Numbered from the stretch's first letter, positions 23,911 to 34,605 are shown. The stretch is 64,000 nt of DNA from Aedes albopictus (GCF_035046485.1 NC_085138.1:429957265-430021264), one strand, 5' to 3'. A program made the numbers and translations. Notes: generated from the letters alone by a model not told the origin.

Positions 23911-26353
23911 AGAGTAATGCGGGGCAAAAGTTCGCACCTAACAGACTTCACAAAATAACTATTGAACGAAAAGAAAACAATATCGTTTTTCTTCGTTAAA
24001 CGGGTCCCTATCATGTTGCCTTCAAAACGTAGTACTAGATATTTTCGCGTTCTTTTTGTTGTTTTAGTAATACAATTTTTAAAACAAGTACTCCAATGCG
24101 AACTTTTGCCCCATAGTGGGGGCAAAAGTTCGCATTATGCGGGGCAAAAGTTCGCACCTTGTACAGGGTAGCTTATTTGAGTGATGTTCATTTATTTCAT
24201 GTTAATTCATGTTCATCTTTTCGTTCTAGCCATGAAATTTGTTTCTTTCTGTTCTTAGGCATTACGGCCCAACTGGAATACGACCTGGTGTTCAGCTTTT
24301 GTATAGAGTGTGTTTTATGAAGACTTCCACAACTATTAGCTAAGAGCTGTCCTTTACAGCGTTACTGAAGTTGTCAAAATACATTGTGGGGTAATCATAG
24401 AGATACGTGCTGCACAAAATACATTAAAAAAATTAAATGTGCAGTAAAACTATTGAACAAGACCGTTATCGAATCTTATCCCCGTCAGTATGGTGATGAA
24501 TTATAACTGTGAATTTACAAACTAAGCTATGAAAGACCCCGGTAAAGTATATGAACATAAGACCTTCAGAAACATACGAAAAGACACGACGAGGATGACG
24601 ATGAAAATGTTCTAAAATGTTTTACTTTAGCCATTTTTCATTTATTGATTTGAATGCGTGAACATAATGTTTGCCTTACAACCAATCTTCTTACAAAACT
24701 AAGTTCAGACCCTCTGCCGCAACGATTTCAGAGTGCATACCCAAGTAACAATCAGCATGCCTTGAAGGTTTATTCATGTTTTATCCTGGTTTTATACGAG
24801 CATGTCAAAAAGCTAGTTATTCTAAACTAGTTTTATGTGGTATTTTTTTACTTTGAACCTTGTGCGTTCCATAAAACTATCATATAACTTCTGCTATAAA
24901 CATCTTCAGTTACAGACTTGCAAGTAGACATGAATTGGTTTTATCACTTATTATATACCATTTCAATAAAACTTGCATTTGCGGTTGTTGTCGGAGAGAT
25001 TTTTTTGTAAACAAATACACAAAACTGTGAGGCAACGCATAAAACCAACAAAAGATTTCGTGGCCGTAACATAAACCAAAAAAATGCTGTGGTAAAACCG
25101 CTAGTTCTATCATAAGCTCAGTTATGACCACCTTAGGAGGGTTAGCCCTATTGGAGGAATCATCAGGAACACAGAGTTTTATCAGAAAAATATGTCGCCT
25201 AGCCGGGATAATTTATGTAAATTCAGAAAAATTATCACTCAATTTTATGATTTCACGTACAGCTTAAGTCAAATTAAACCATACAACACGTTTCCGTCAT
25301 TTTATTTTGTCAAAAAAATTACATAATGTCTTTTAAACTCCGCTGTATTGAAAAAACCTTTTTTGCACCCAATTCCACCGAGTAAATTAAATGCATCTAA
25401 CTTCCAAATTATGCATAGTTTGTGTGGCGCACTTAGTTTTTGTCATTATCACAGTCACATTCACCACAAATTTTCCGCGGCATGTCTCCTGACACGTATT
25501 AAATAGGAAAACAAATCTGAATTCCATATCTGCATCTTTCCAATTGATGGCTGGATAAACTACCAAGCATAATTTATTCTGACGATCGAACATTGAGAGT
25601 GAAAAATAATCAAAACAATTATTTGACAAGTCAGAAGATGGTTTTATTAAGAAGATTGATAAAACTATGATACAACCCGAAATCCTAATCCGGTTTGCAT
25701 ACGAAGTCCTGTAGACCCTAATAAGACTGGGCCAAATAGCCAGAACGTGGGCTTATTGAGGCATACAAGAACTCGAGAGCATTTTCAAGTCGGCATCAAT
25801 GGTTTTATGTTTAGGATTTTTGAATCGCCAAAAAACTTTGATAAAATTAAAATTGTTACTTGGGTACTGCTCATATTATGCATATATAGTAGTTTCTATA
25901 CGAAATTATCATTGCTTCAAAGATTCTGTATTTATATTGATGCACTAGACTCAGAAATCTAATGCGAACTTTTGCCCCACAGCTACTGCGAACTTTTGCC
26001 CCACTGTCGAGGTTTCAACAATTTCCCTTTCTGCAAGAAGCAATAGTAGTTTATTGTTTATTCGAGTGCACTTCGCGAACTACTATGCAATAACGATTCT
26101 CCGACATAAACAGGTTATGAGATTCTTCTTCTTCCTGTTACTACAAATTCTTATTCCAAAAGTTCAAAATATTCTATCAAAACCCCTAGAAACACATTTT
26201 TTCGCATAACTCTGCCAAACCATAACGAAATCGTTCCAAATTTTATTGACGAGTAGATGACGTGATTATGTGTCGAAACCATACAGATTTTTTTGGGTTC
26301 CTAACTCGTGCTCAGAAAAAGACCCACTGCGAACTTTTGCCCCGCATTACTCT
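23911..26353. mobile_element. 2.44-kb TA-flanked element with GCGAACTTTTGCCCC repeats
   Basis: TIRs at 23911-23936 (AGAGTAATGCGGGGCAAAAG...) and 26328-26353 are perfect inverted copies. TA at the tips suggests a TA duplication. The 16-mer TGCGAACTTTTGCCCC or its complement occurs seven times: in both TIRs and at 24097, 24119, 24141, 25963 and 25987. Repeats of this type often bind transposase. No transposase gene is present, and a further MITE is nested at 24739-25865. Confidence 0.8.
24739..25865. mobile_element. 1.1-kb MITE with ACCCAAGTAAC ends, nested
   Basis: ACCCAAGTAACAAT at 24739 is matched inverted by ATTGTTACTTGGGT ending at 25865. The interior is rich in GGTTTTAT / ATAAAACC in both orientations. 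The same terminus occurs in the elements at 34290-35384 and 43935-46096, so this is a family. Non-coding. Confidence 0.65.
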
Positions 26354-26721
26354 ATAAATTATTTCTTCGAGTACATATTGAGATATAATGTTTTAAAAAT
26401 GTGTTCAAAAATTCAAGTTTTACTAAAAGTTCTATAACTTCCAGAAATCTTATTCGATCTCGCTCAAAATTTTGCCAATGGAGCTTTTATTTATGGTTTA
26501 TTATTGATCAAAATTTCAGCGTATTTGATTAATGTATAAAAAAAATTATAATCATTTGAATGAAAAATTGTTTTGGCCAAAAAATTCCTGTACGGACAAT
26601 TGTTTGATACACTGTACATTCATGTAAATCTAATTCCAAGGCGGAATAACTTGAAAATGACTCTTGTCCAACCAAAAACCTGCGCTGTCGACACTCCTTT
26701 GGGACTTGTTTGCTCCTTGGG

Positions 26722-27250
26722 CAAATATATACCCATATTGCATGGATTTAGAGCCTAGAACTCGATTAAACAGACGCAAACTTGAATTTTGAGCCGCCAG
26801 CTTGGATTTTGGACCGCCATCTTGTATGTTCTGGTCGCCATTTTTGGAGTCCAGACTTCTCCCTCATGCCAAATATACCCATATATATGGCTTTAGAGCC
26901 TTAAACTCTATAAAACAGACACGATCTTGAATGTTTAGTCGGCATCTTGGATTTTAGGCCGCCATCTTGGATATTCTGATTTGCATTTTTGAAGTCGAGA
27001 CTTCTTCTTCATACCAAAAATTCCCCTAAAACCATACAATTTTAAAACCTAAAACTCCATTAAACAGTCATCATCTTGAATTTTGAGCCGCCATTTTGTA
27101 TTTTAGACCGTCATCTTGGATATTTTGGTTGCCATTTTTGGACTCCGGAAATCTACCCCATACAAAATTTCCCATGATTAATGGTTTTAGAGCCTAAACT
27201 CCGGTAAACAGCAGCCATCTTGAATTTTGGGCCAATATCGTGGAATTTCT
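26722..27250 (+). repeat. Satellite of about 145 bp, right part of the split array
   Basis: Continues the 22696-23190 array with landmarks at about 26765, 26909, 27059 and 27203 (spacings 144-150). Contains GAGCCGCCAGCTTGGATTTT and TTGCATTTTTGAAGTC-type segments. Units are diverged, so the array is old. Confidence 0.8.
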
Positions 27251-27319
27251 GGTCTCCAGTGTTGATTTCTGTACAAAATTCGTCAACCATGCTAAAGGTT
27301 ATAAAAATCGGCGCATTTT

Positions 27320-27690
27320 GATGTGTCGCATGATGGGGCTTGGTTCAGTTTTATATACGGCCAGTTCTACCGGTGCTGGTCCGGATAACTAAAATTACCA
27401 TAACTCCTGAACGCCTTGACCGATCCGGACCCTTTTTAATAGCAAACAATGCAGTCAAATTCCAGTTTGATTTGAGCTTAAATCCGAAAAATCGGCCAAT
27501 GGGAAGTGCCTTAAAAGTGAGTCAACTCTTTTTGCGCACAGACATACATACATACACACATACAGACATCATATCAATTCTCAGTTCGACGACCTTGATT
27601 GGTATATTGGTATTGCTATTGGTCGAGTCACACCCTGCGAGCCTTCTATCGAAAATTCGTGTTATGAGTAAACATACTTAGGTGTACGAG
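27320..27690 (+). repeat. Single unit of the 152-bp satellite family with its AGAAAGGCAAAAA tail
   Basis: GATGTGTCGCATGATGGGGC...TATATACGGCCAG matches the satellite monomer of 34.1-38.5 kb. It is followed by CCATAACTCCTGAACGCC-type sequence, a short (CATA)n run at about 27543-27565, CATCATATCAATTC and the tail GTACGAGAAAGGCAAAAA (to about 27702). The same order occurs at 38500-38902, so the satellite unit and tail form one interspersed element. Confidence 0.65.
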
Positions 27691-27702
27691 AAAGGCAAAA
27701 AG

Positions 27703-28525
27703 TAACTTCAATGATATCTCTACGTTCAATAGACCAACAGTAAATCTCGTTGTAAAACAAGCTCATTTTCCATGCAGTTAATCAACTCTTGCCATCAACG
27801 AATCTTCCTAATTTATTCGTTATTATGAGCTTACGAAAAACTTCCCTATCCCATTTCACCAGGGCTGCTGATGCTCTGCTATGCTAAATGACGATCTAAA
27901 TGGAGTTAATTTCATTACACAGTTTTCATAAATTAAAATTAACCCTGGTAAATTAATTATTAAAATGTGATTCGCCGTTTCGCACACGACCACACATATC
28001 CAACCAGCATGCTCGCTCCGTCATCATCAAGCACGTGGCCTGCAATCCAAGGGAGTCACACGATGGCTCACATTTAACTGGGGCACCCTTTGCCGGCAGA
28101 CAGCGCTGTAGCGCTTTGAACTCCCAGGTCGTCTCTAGATGAAAAATCACTCTGATCATACTTTCCGTCAGAATGTTGCTCCTCGCAGCCAAGGAACAAT
28201 AGCTGAAGCAACGCCCTCTATTGGTTTGATACCCAAAATAATGGCTTTTCTGAAATTCCCAACGCGCTCCCCACTTTTACACACAAACCAAAACACCGAC
28301 CGACCGACCGAGAGAAATTTCCCTCAGTCACCACAACACCCGGGCGGGGATGGAAGCCGATCCGAGTGAAAGCTGCCAGCTCCTCATAAATTTTAATTAT
28401 GTATCATATGTGTCTCACATTCGTAATTTGTTTGTTTCACTTTTGTGCCGCTCTCTTGTTTTTGTGCGGGGAGACAATGCCTCATTTGGGGTCCCGAGCC
28501 ACACCATTAGTGCTGGGAGACCAAA
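27703..28525. other. Non-coding stretch upstream of a possible first exon
   Basis: No transposon recognised. CCCTCAGTCACC at about 28322-28333 contains the arthropod initiator core TCAGT, roughly 200 bases before the candidate start at 28526. Confidence 0.35.
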
Positions 28526-28612
28526 TGAGGTCGGTCGGAAGCCATTTCATCAGTTTACCCGTTACGCTGCTGCTGCTACTGTCCTTGCCTACTTGCTGTG
28601 GATCTGCCCAGG
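28526..28612 (+). CDS. Possible signal-peptide first exon
   Basis: From ATG at 28526 the frame reads MRSVGSHFISLPVTLLLLLS and ends LPTCCGSAQ, a textbook signal peptide: short polar start, hydrophobic core, small residues before a likely cleavage after GSA. An upstream in-frame ATG (28399) also exists, but its leader does not look coding. The donor is G|GTAAAG at 28613, leaving phase 1. This is exactly what the 20822-20957 exon requires, and the junction would give ...GSAQ-V-SVTQVTTEDC. However this block lies 7.6 kb downstream of that exon on the same strand, so a simple transcript cannot join them. It may belong to another gene whose next exon I cannot see. Confidence 0.4.
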
Positions 28613-29418
28613 GTAAAGGGAAACAACTGTGCCACGTTTTTCCGAGCATGAACTTCTATGGCGCTTTTTTCCCGCTCATTTCACTCGGTCGGCTGAGGGT
28701 GGATAATTTGAACCATGTGTGGCGCAGGGTGATAACAGTGTGGGCATTTCGGTGAGAGGTAAAGCAACAAAACAGAGAAATAATCTGTTTGTTTTGTGGA
28801 ACTGTGTGTGATTACGGGTGTAAAGTATCAGAAAACGTCTGCATTATCCGGAGGTGAACTGGACATAAACGATTTAATGGCAGCATCCGCATGGACGACA
28901 ACGGTGCAGGTGGGGATCGAATCAAGTTGACCCTGAGACTCAGTGTCATCGTTAGCCCTTTGTGGCACGTCCGTCCGCATCCTGCTCCGGTGCGTCGCCA
29001 GTGAAAGTACCGGTGCGGTGGTTTTAAAGGAAGGTGAAGCGAAGGTTCCATTCCGATGTCGTTAAAGTATTGTTCGTAATGACTGTTTAATGGAAGCTTC
29101 TTTCACATCGTTGTCATTGGACTGAAAGTGGTATGTAGCCATAAACAACTTCACAGTTCCATTGTAACGGCAGTAAGAGTGGAATGTAGTTTAAATGTGC
29201 CGTAAAAACATGCAGATCCAGCATCTAGTGGAATCATGAATTTTCCATATCAAGCCCAAGAACTAATTCCATAATTAAATGGGTTTTCCTGTTGAAAATT
29301 TGTCATGAAAATATTTATGTTTACCTACCTTAAAGTGACCAGATGATCAGAGCTCCAACACGGGGCATTATTTTTTTAAATATACAAAATAAGGTAAAAT
29401 CATGAACTCGCACACATA
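28613..29418. other. Non-coding stretch
   Basis: Starts at a GTAAAG donor-like site; otherwise no feature is recognised. The GC-richer part at 28850-29050 has short frames without domains. Confidence 0.35.
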
Positions 29419-29553
29419 AAGGGGACTCACTTAACAGTTTAAACGGCTACGTAAGCCATGATTGTCTGTTATTTGAAATGTTTCATGAAATTGCGAATGA
29501 ACTAATCAAAGATTGCCTTGGTGATCGGGACGTTTAATCAGAATAATCTTTAA

Positions 29554-30860
29554 CACCTATGTGCCTGAGCCTCATTTTGCACCCAATTTCAAAACTTCAA
29601 AAATCTGATTCTCAGTCGTTTCTCAACGAAAGTTAATGAAATTTTGACAGTTGATCACAAAACCCTTCTTGTTTATGTAACCGGGATCATGGTTCCAGAT
29701 TTTTCCGTTGTTCCGGATTTATAGCCGGGGATACTGGGGTAACCTCCTTATCAGATAGAGGTGCAACTTATAATTTGTCTTCGAAAGCTAGCTTGTGGCA
29801 TATCAAACTTCATGATTTTGCAAAACAAGAGTATTGTTTTGCAAAATCATGAAGTTTGATATGTCGCAAGCTAGGTTTCAGAACCGGTCAGAAAGTGCCA
29901 CTTCCCTGGAGGCACCAGGTTTCCGGAACATCCGGAGAAGTGGCCAGTACTTCAAAAATCTCTAGAAACATGGCTCAATACTCTTGATTTGTAAAATCAT
30001 AAAGTTTGAGATAACGCAAGCTAGATTTCAGAACCGGTCAGTAAGTGGCCACATCCCTAGGGGCACCAGATTTCCGGAACATCAGGAGAAGTGGTCACTG
30101 TATCCGAAATTTCTGGAAACATGGTCCAATACTCTTGTTATGCAAAATCATGAAGTTTGATATGTCGCAAGCTAGGTTTCAGAACTAGTCGGAAAGTCAC
30201 CACTTTCCTGGGGGCACCAGGATCCGTAACATCCGGAGAAGTGGCCAGTGTATCCGAAATCGCTAGAAACATGGTCCAATACTCTTGTTTTGCAAAATAA
30301 TGAAGTTTGATATGTCGTGAGCTAGGTTTCAGAACCGGTCAGAAAGTGATCACTTCCCTGGGGACACCATGTTTCCGGAATGTCTGGAGAAGTGGCCAGT
30401 ATATCCGAAATTTCCGGCAACATGGTCCAATACTCTTGTTTTGCAAAATCATGAAGTTTGATATGTCGCAAGCTATGTTTCAGAACCGGTCAGTAAGTGG
30501 CCACTTCCCTGGGGGCACCTGTGTCCGGAACATCCGGAGAAGTGGCCAGTGTATCCGAAACCTCTAGAAACATGGTCCAATACTCTTGTTTTGCAAAATC
30601 ATGAAGTTCGATATGCCGCAAGCTAGTTTTCGAAGACAAATTATAGGTTGCACCTCTATCTGATAAGGAGGTTACCCCAGTACCCCCGGCCATAAATCCG
30701 GAACAACGGAAAAATGCGGAACCATGATCCCGGTTACATAAACTAGAAGCATTTTGTGATCAACTGTCAAAATTTCATTAACTTTCGTTGAGAAACGGCT
30801 GAGAATTAGATTTTTGAAGTTTTGAAATTGGGTGCAAAATGAGGCTCAGGCACATAGGTG
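29554..30860. mobile_element. 1.3-kb TTAA-flanked palindromic element (piggyBac-like) carrying 150-bp repeats
   Basis: CACCTATGTGCCTGAGCCTC (29554) and GAGGCTCAGGCACATAGGTG (to 30860) start near-identical TIRs of about 280 bp (29554-29835 and 30579-30860). TTAA lies directly outside both ends (29550-29553, 30861-30864), the target duplication typical of piggyBac transposition. Between the TIRs sit about five copies of a 150-bp repeat. No transposase is present. It interrupts the MITE at 29419-30895, whose two parts rejoin at the TTAA. Confidence 0.85.
29836..30600 (+). repeat. 150-bp tandem repeat, about five units, inside the TTAA element
   Basis: The landmark GAAGTTTGATATGTCGCAAG recurs at about 29851, 30000, 30152, 30302, 30453 and 30603 (spacing 149-152). 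Each unit carries AGAACCGGTCAG, GTGGCCACTTCCCTGGGGGC, CCGGAACATCCGGAGAAGTG and CATGGTCCAATACTCTTG. The unit resembles the 152-bp satellite at 34.1-38.5 kb (GTTTGATGTGTCGCATGC, TTGGCCACTTCC, ATCCGGAACCGG), so the two are probably one family. Confidence 0.85.
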
Positions 30861-31073
30861 TTAATAAGCGGTTTACGCTGTTAAGTGAATCCCCCTATAG
30901 GTTTTATTCAAGGTTACTGATAGACGAAAATTCTCGCGAAAGCCAAACAATTAATTTCAGTGTGTATCGTCCCAAATGTTCATCATAGAAACAACAACTC
31001 GTTCATTTACTCACAAAGGCGTGAATGAACTCATCCAGCGTGAGTGTGCTGCCCGCCAACTAACTGGAATGAA

Positions 31074-31262
31074 AATAGACGAGTGCACCGATGAACTGAA
31101 TTCATCGCGGTCCGAGAATTTTGACACTAGAGCGGGGTCGCTTCCAATCAGAAGTGAAAGATTTCCAATCAGAATTGAGCAATTCTGATTGGGAACGACC
31201 CCGCTGTAGTGTCAAAATTCTCGGACCGCGATGAATTCAGTTCATCGGTGCACTCGTCTATT
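31074..31262. repeat. Near-perfect hairpin, arms of about 78 bp
   Basis: The arm AATAGACGAGTGCACCGATG... (31074-31152) is repeated inverted at 31184-31262 with only a few mismatches, around a loop of about 30 bp. The arms contain GGTCCGAGAATTTTGACACT. There is no coding capacity. Arm identity is high compared with most elements here. Confidence 0.88.
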
Positions 31263-31940
31263 GCGAGAGCGCTCTCGAACTATTCTCCATTCAACTGCCA
31301 AAGATAAATCTGCTCGAAAATATCGTGTTGATTCTCAGCTTTCATTCCGATTCCACTCACGGCGATAATATCATCGATTGTGGAATCGGCAGGAGCATGG
31401 GGAAGATTTCATCAGAAGCCTGTTTGTGTGCATTAGGGTTCGGAATTAAGCGCTATTTGCAGATCAAAATGAATTTCTCAGCCTATCTTGATTCATGGGA
31501 AATTCCTTGCCTGAATCGCTCAAGGAACCGGTTTTTCTTCGATCGCAGTACGCAGTAGCGAAGAAATGGCAGTTCAAATGGCAGTCACCGAAGAAAGTTT
31601 CTGCCAGGAATCACTCAAGAAGTTTCTTGAGCGATTCCTTTCGAACTCGAAACTGCGCTTTAGTCAGAAATAAAGTTATAAATTTGTTTGGTAGATCAAG
31701 GACTGACATATAAGGGTTCGTTCAAAAATTACATAACGGGGAGGAAGGAAGCCTAGCACGTAACGCACTTCATGCAACATTTTAAAAATTTGCAAATACA
31801 AAAGTTGTTTCGTAGTTGGGGGTTTTGGGGGGCTGAAATTGTCAAATGTTGCTTTCCTTTCGATTGATTAGCAAATGTGTCATCAACTAGCACTCAAGTG
31901 CATGAAGATTTCAAATCTCGGAATTGATTAATTAATAAAT
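31263..31940. other. Non-coding stretch with a partial MITE end
   Basis: A motif GGGTTCGTTCAAAAATTACA at about 31713-31732 resembles a terminus of an Aedes MITE, but no partner end was found. The rest is unclassified. Confidence 0.3.
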
Positions 31941-32059
31941 ATCCCGGAAGCGGTCGCGTCGTGTACTGAGTACACGCATCATGAAAAATGCACGCATGTG
32001 GTACACAGCGTGAGCGCGGCGTCGCTGCAGATAGTCAAAGACGCGACTGCTCGAGGGAT
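31941..32059. mobile_element. 119-bp palindromic mini-element, copy 2
   Basis: Starts ATCCCGGAAGCGGTCGCG and ends CGCGACTGCTCGAGGGAT. It has the same length and roughly 85-90% the same sequence as the copy at 19411-19529, including GTGTACTGAGTACAC and GTGGTACACAGCGTGAGC. It lies in unrelated AT-rich DNA, so its ends can be read from the comparison. Confidence 0.75.
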
Positions 32060-32680
32060 ATTGATTGGACGATGCACATTGGTCGGGCTCCATACAAAGG
32101 GGCGGCCAAAACTCTCAAAAAACGGAATTGATATTTTTAAACTTTTTTTTTCACCTTATAACATAGATAATGTATTGTAGTTTGATGATTCTTAATTAAA
32201 AGCATACCAGCTTTTGTTTTTCAATGACATTTTCACTGCCAAAGTGGCCTAAGTCATAAAATTGAAAAATGAATTATTCGGAAAAAGTAAAATAATAATA
32301 TTTTGCGAATGGCATATATGTTTTATGTTATCCAGCATATGAAAGCTTGTTATTGGACTGTTTGAATGCACGTATGGTGCAAAATTAATATGTCACAAAA
32401 CATTTCAAATTTTCATATATTGTACCTTAGGAATTTTGTTAATTTTTAAGTTAAAAACCCCAGATTAATCCACCTAGTGGTGATAGTGCCTTTCTCGTCG
32501 AATATGTACTCATGATCTTTACGTCGACATTAGCCGATCCTGAGAACACTTATACGCTTAATACGATTCATGTAAAATTTGACCTCCTTATGGATCAAAT
32601 TGTGCACAGTAATTTTAGACGCAAAAGGAGATTCGAAAAACTTTATTCAGTGTTGATGCGATCAAATTATAATTTTCCCA
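32060..32680. other. AT-rich stretch with a truncated interspersed repeat end
   Basis: At about 32462-32500 AGATTAATCCACCTAGTGGT followed by GATAGTGCCTTTCTCG is the complement of the AGAAAGGCAAAAA tail family at 27702 and 38902, so it is probably a terminus of that element. Nothing else was recognised. Confidence 0.35.
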
Positions 32681-32703
32681 CAACACGTTGATCCATCCTA
32701 CTT

Positions 32704-33961
32704 TTGTTGTGGTCTAAGTGAAAAGAGCGCGTTGAAAAGAGTTCATGAGCTGAGAGTGCACGCAGTGCAAATGAATTATTTTTCAAAGTATATAGAAACC
32801 AGTGAGAGAAAAAGTAATAGCTAACAGGTTGTAGTGATAGGGTAGCGGGGGCAGGAGAAGGGGCGCTCGGTGTGTTTACGAATACTGTACTGGTGGAGAT
32901 CGAAGTAATAGGAACAGAAAATAGAGAGAGAGAGAATGAGTAGCAAATAGTCAACGTGGTGTGGTAGTGTGACGATAAGTGAACGCTTGTATTTTAAGAA
33001 AATGGCAATTGAGGTTATGGGGAACACGTGAGAATTATAGGAGACAGTTCCGCTGGTGTTTCCCGAGAAGTGGATGCAGCAGTCTGCTATTAGCAGGCTT
33101 GATAATCCTCCTCGAAATCAAAAGAGTTTTGCCACATGCTCTAGAGCGGTGTTTTGCTTTTGCCTCGTCGCGAGGGAGCGAACGAACCCAAAACAGAGAG
33201 GCAATAAAAACTGAGCGAGGAAGAGGGGAACGAAAAAAGAGTCGATGATTGTTTCGGGTTTTTGAGTGCGATTTTCGCCTCGAGAGTCTTTCTTTGTATG
33301 GGAGTGGAACTCGCGAGAGCTTTTTGAGTGTGAGTGGACGTGAGAAACACAACAAGAAATTATGAGTGTTGGACGAACTCCTCGCTGCGCGGCAAGCTCG
33401 CACTCGGTGCTGTTGAGGATTTGCGTTGTGATTTCTGAGTTTTATTTTCACTCCTCAGAAAATCGCCAAAATCGCTTCCTCATTTTCTCGCGAGGGAGTT
33501 TCTGTCAAGCCTGGCTATTAGCGCATTTGTATTTGTATTTTTTTTTTCGGTTTATCCTGCATTGGACGACCGGTGACTCAGCGAGTGGTGTGAGCGAGTG
33601 AACATTTAACATGGGTTGGATGGCATTCTAAACCATTTGGTTACTGACATCGAAGGCAAAAACAGAAGACCAGCTGAACAGGATTACCCGGTGAGCTCGT
33701 TCCTTATTGTTCCCTTTTAAAATTGAACATGATATGCATGGGTATTTGGGAGGGGTAGCCTAAGGAAGCTAAATGAACTGGTTTCCGGGCAAATGTTCGT
33801 GGGGTGGCCAGACTTTGTCACGAGATAACAACCATCGTGTTGTCTTCCGAAGGTTTCCAGTGAGTTTAGCTTACCCTGCTACAACAAACCATCAGGTAGA
33901 TCATTCCGTTCCGGTTTGACTCTGCAGCCATAGGTAATCCTTGCGCTGATGGTGGGTACGC

Positions 33962-33991
<30 letters not shown>
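32704..33991 (+). mobile_element. 1.3-kb non-coding retroelement with (ATC)n tail and 23-bp target duplication
   Basis: The 23-bp sequence starting CAACACGTTGATCCATCCTA stands at 32681-32703 and again at 33992-34014, exactly bracketing the insert. The insert ends with about ten ATC repeats (33963-33991), like LINEs whose 3' ends are short simple repeats. No reverse transcriptase frame is present. It looks like a LINE with 5' UTR-like and 3' sequence joined by an internal deletion, or a long SINE-like parasite. The GC-richer middle (33150-33600) has short frames on both strands without domains. Confidence 0.7.
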
Positions 33992-33993
<2 letters not shown>

Positions 33994-34605
33994 ACACGTT
34001 GATCCATCCTACTTAATATTAACACCACAGGAATTTGAAATGGTGTGATTTGATGAGATCGCTTTGGTCACAATTTTATTCTCTTGCATATATGAAGACT
34101 TTGACCATTTCTTCACTTTTAATCTTACCCACCGTTTACCAGGCTTTTAAAGTCAAGACTTGATTTATCGCTAACATTGGCTTTGTTCACTTTCATAATT
34201 TCACTATTTGATGTACCGCATGCATGGGTTTGGTTAAATTCCACGTTTGATCATTTCCGGCGGATACCAGGAACCGATTCCATGACACTACCCAAGTAAC
34301 CACGAAGTGCATCAATTTTGCCATATATTTATATTTAGAATTGTGTAAATAATGCTGCATTACTTTAAACACCTCAATGAAGCAATATTGAAGTCGAAAA
34401 GGGCCCCACTAAAATTAAATTAGTGCCACATATTGCAGCACGTTGACAGCCATTGCTAAAGTGACATAAATGCATGTGCGGTACATTTGCATTTGCACAT
34501 GCTTAATACGTGCAACACGAAAAACCAAAACAAAAATCTATTTTTAGCACCGTTTCGTTATCGACGGTACTAATGCCCCCCACATGAATGTTTTAACCAT
34601 TTTAT

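Larger units (their letters stand above)
23191..26721. mobile_element. 3.5-kb TIR element inserted in the satellite
   Basis: Left end CACAAGCAGCAAACAAGTC and right end GACTTGTTTGCTCCTTGGG are inverted. Homology continues inward for over 300 bp on each side (GTGTCGACAGTGCAGG/CCTGCGCTGTCGACAC, CAATTGCCCGTACAGCAATT and its partner near 26585, GAGCGATATCGAATAAG/CTTATTCGATCTCGCTC). Satellite flanks rejoin cleanly. There is a further inverted pair at 23540-23610 and 23830-23905. No transposase is visible. A 2.4-kb element is nested at 23911-26353. Confidence 0.75.
29419..30895. mobile_element. TA-flanked MITE interrupted by a TTAA element
   Basis: Left end AAGGGGACTCACTTAACAG and right end CTGTTAAGTGAATCCCCC are inverted; TA flanks both. 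Its left part (GTAAGCCATGATTG, TTTCATGAAATTGC, GCCTTGGTGATCGGGACG) and right end (GCGGTTTACGCTGTTAAGTG) match the uninterrupted 160-bp copy at 44831-44990. The interior 29554-30860 is a later insertion. Confidence 0.8.

Noticed and set aside
29836..30600. Regularly spaced repeats suggesting a CRISPR-like array
   Set aside because: Repeats are contiguous 150-bp monomers without unique spacers, in a eukaryotic transposon.
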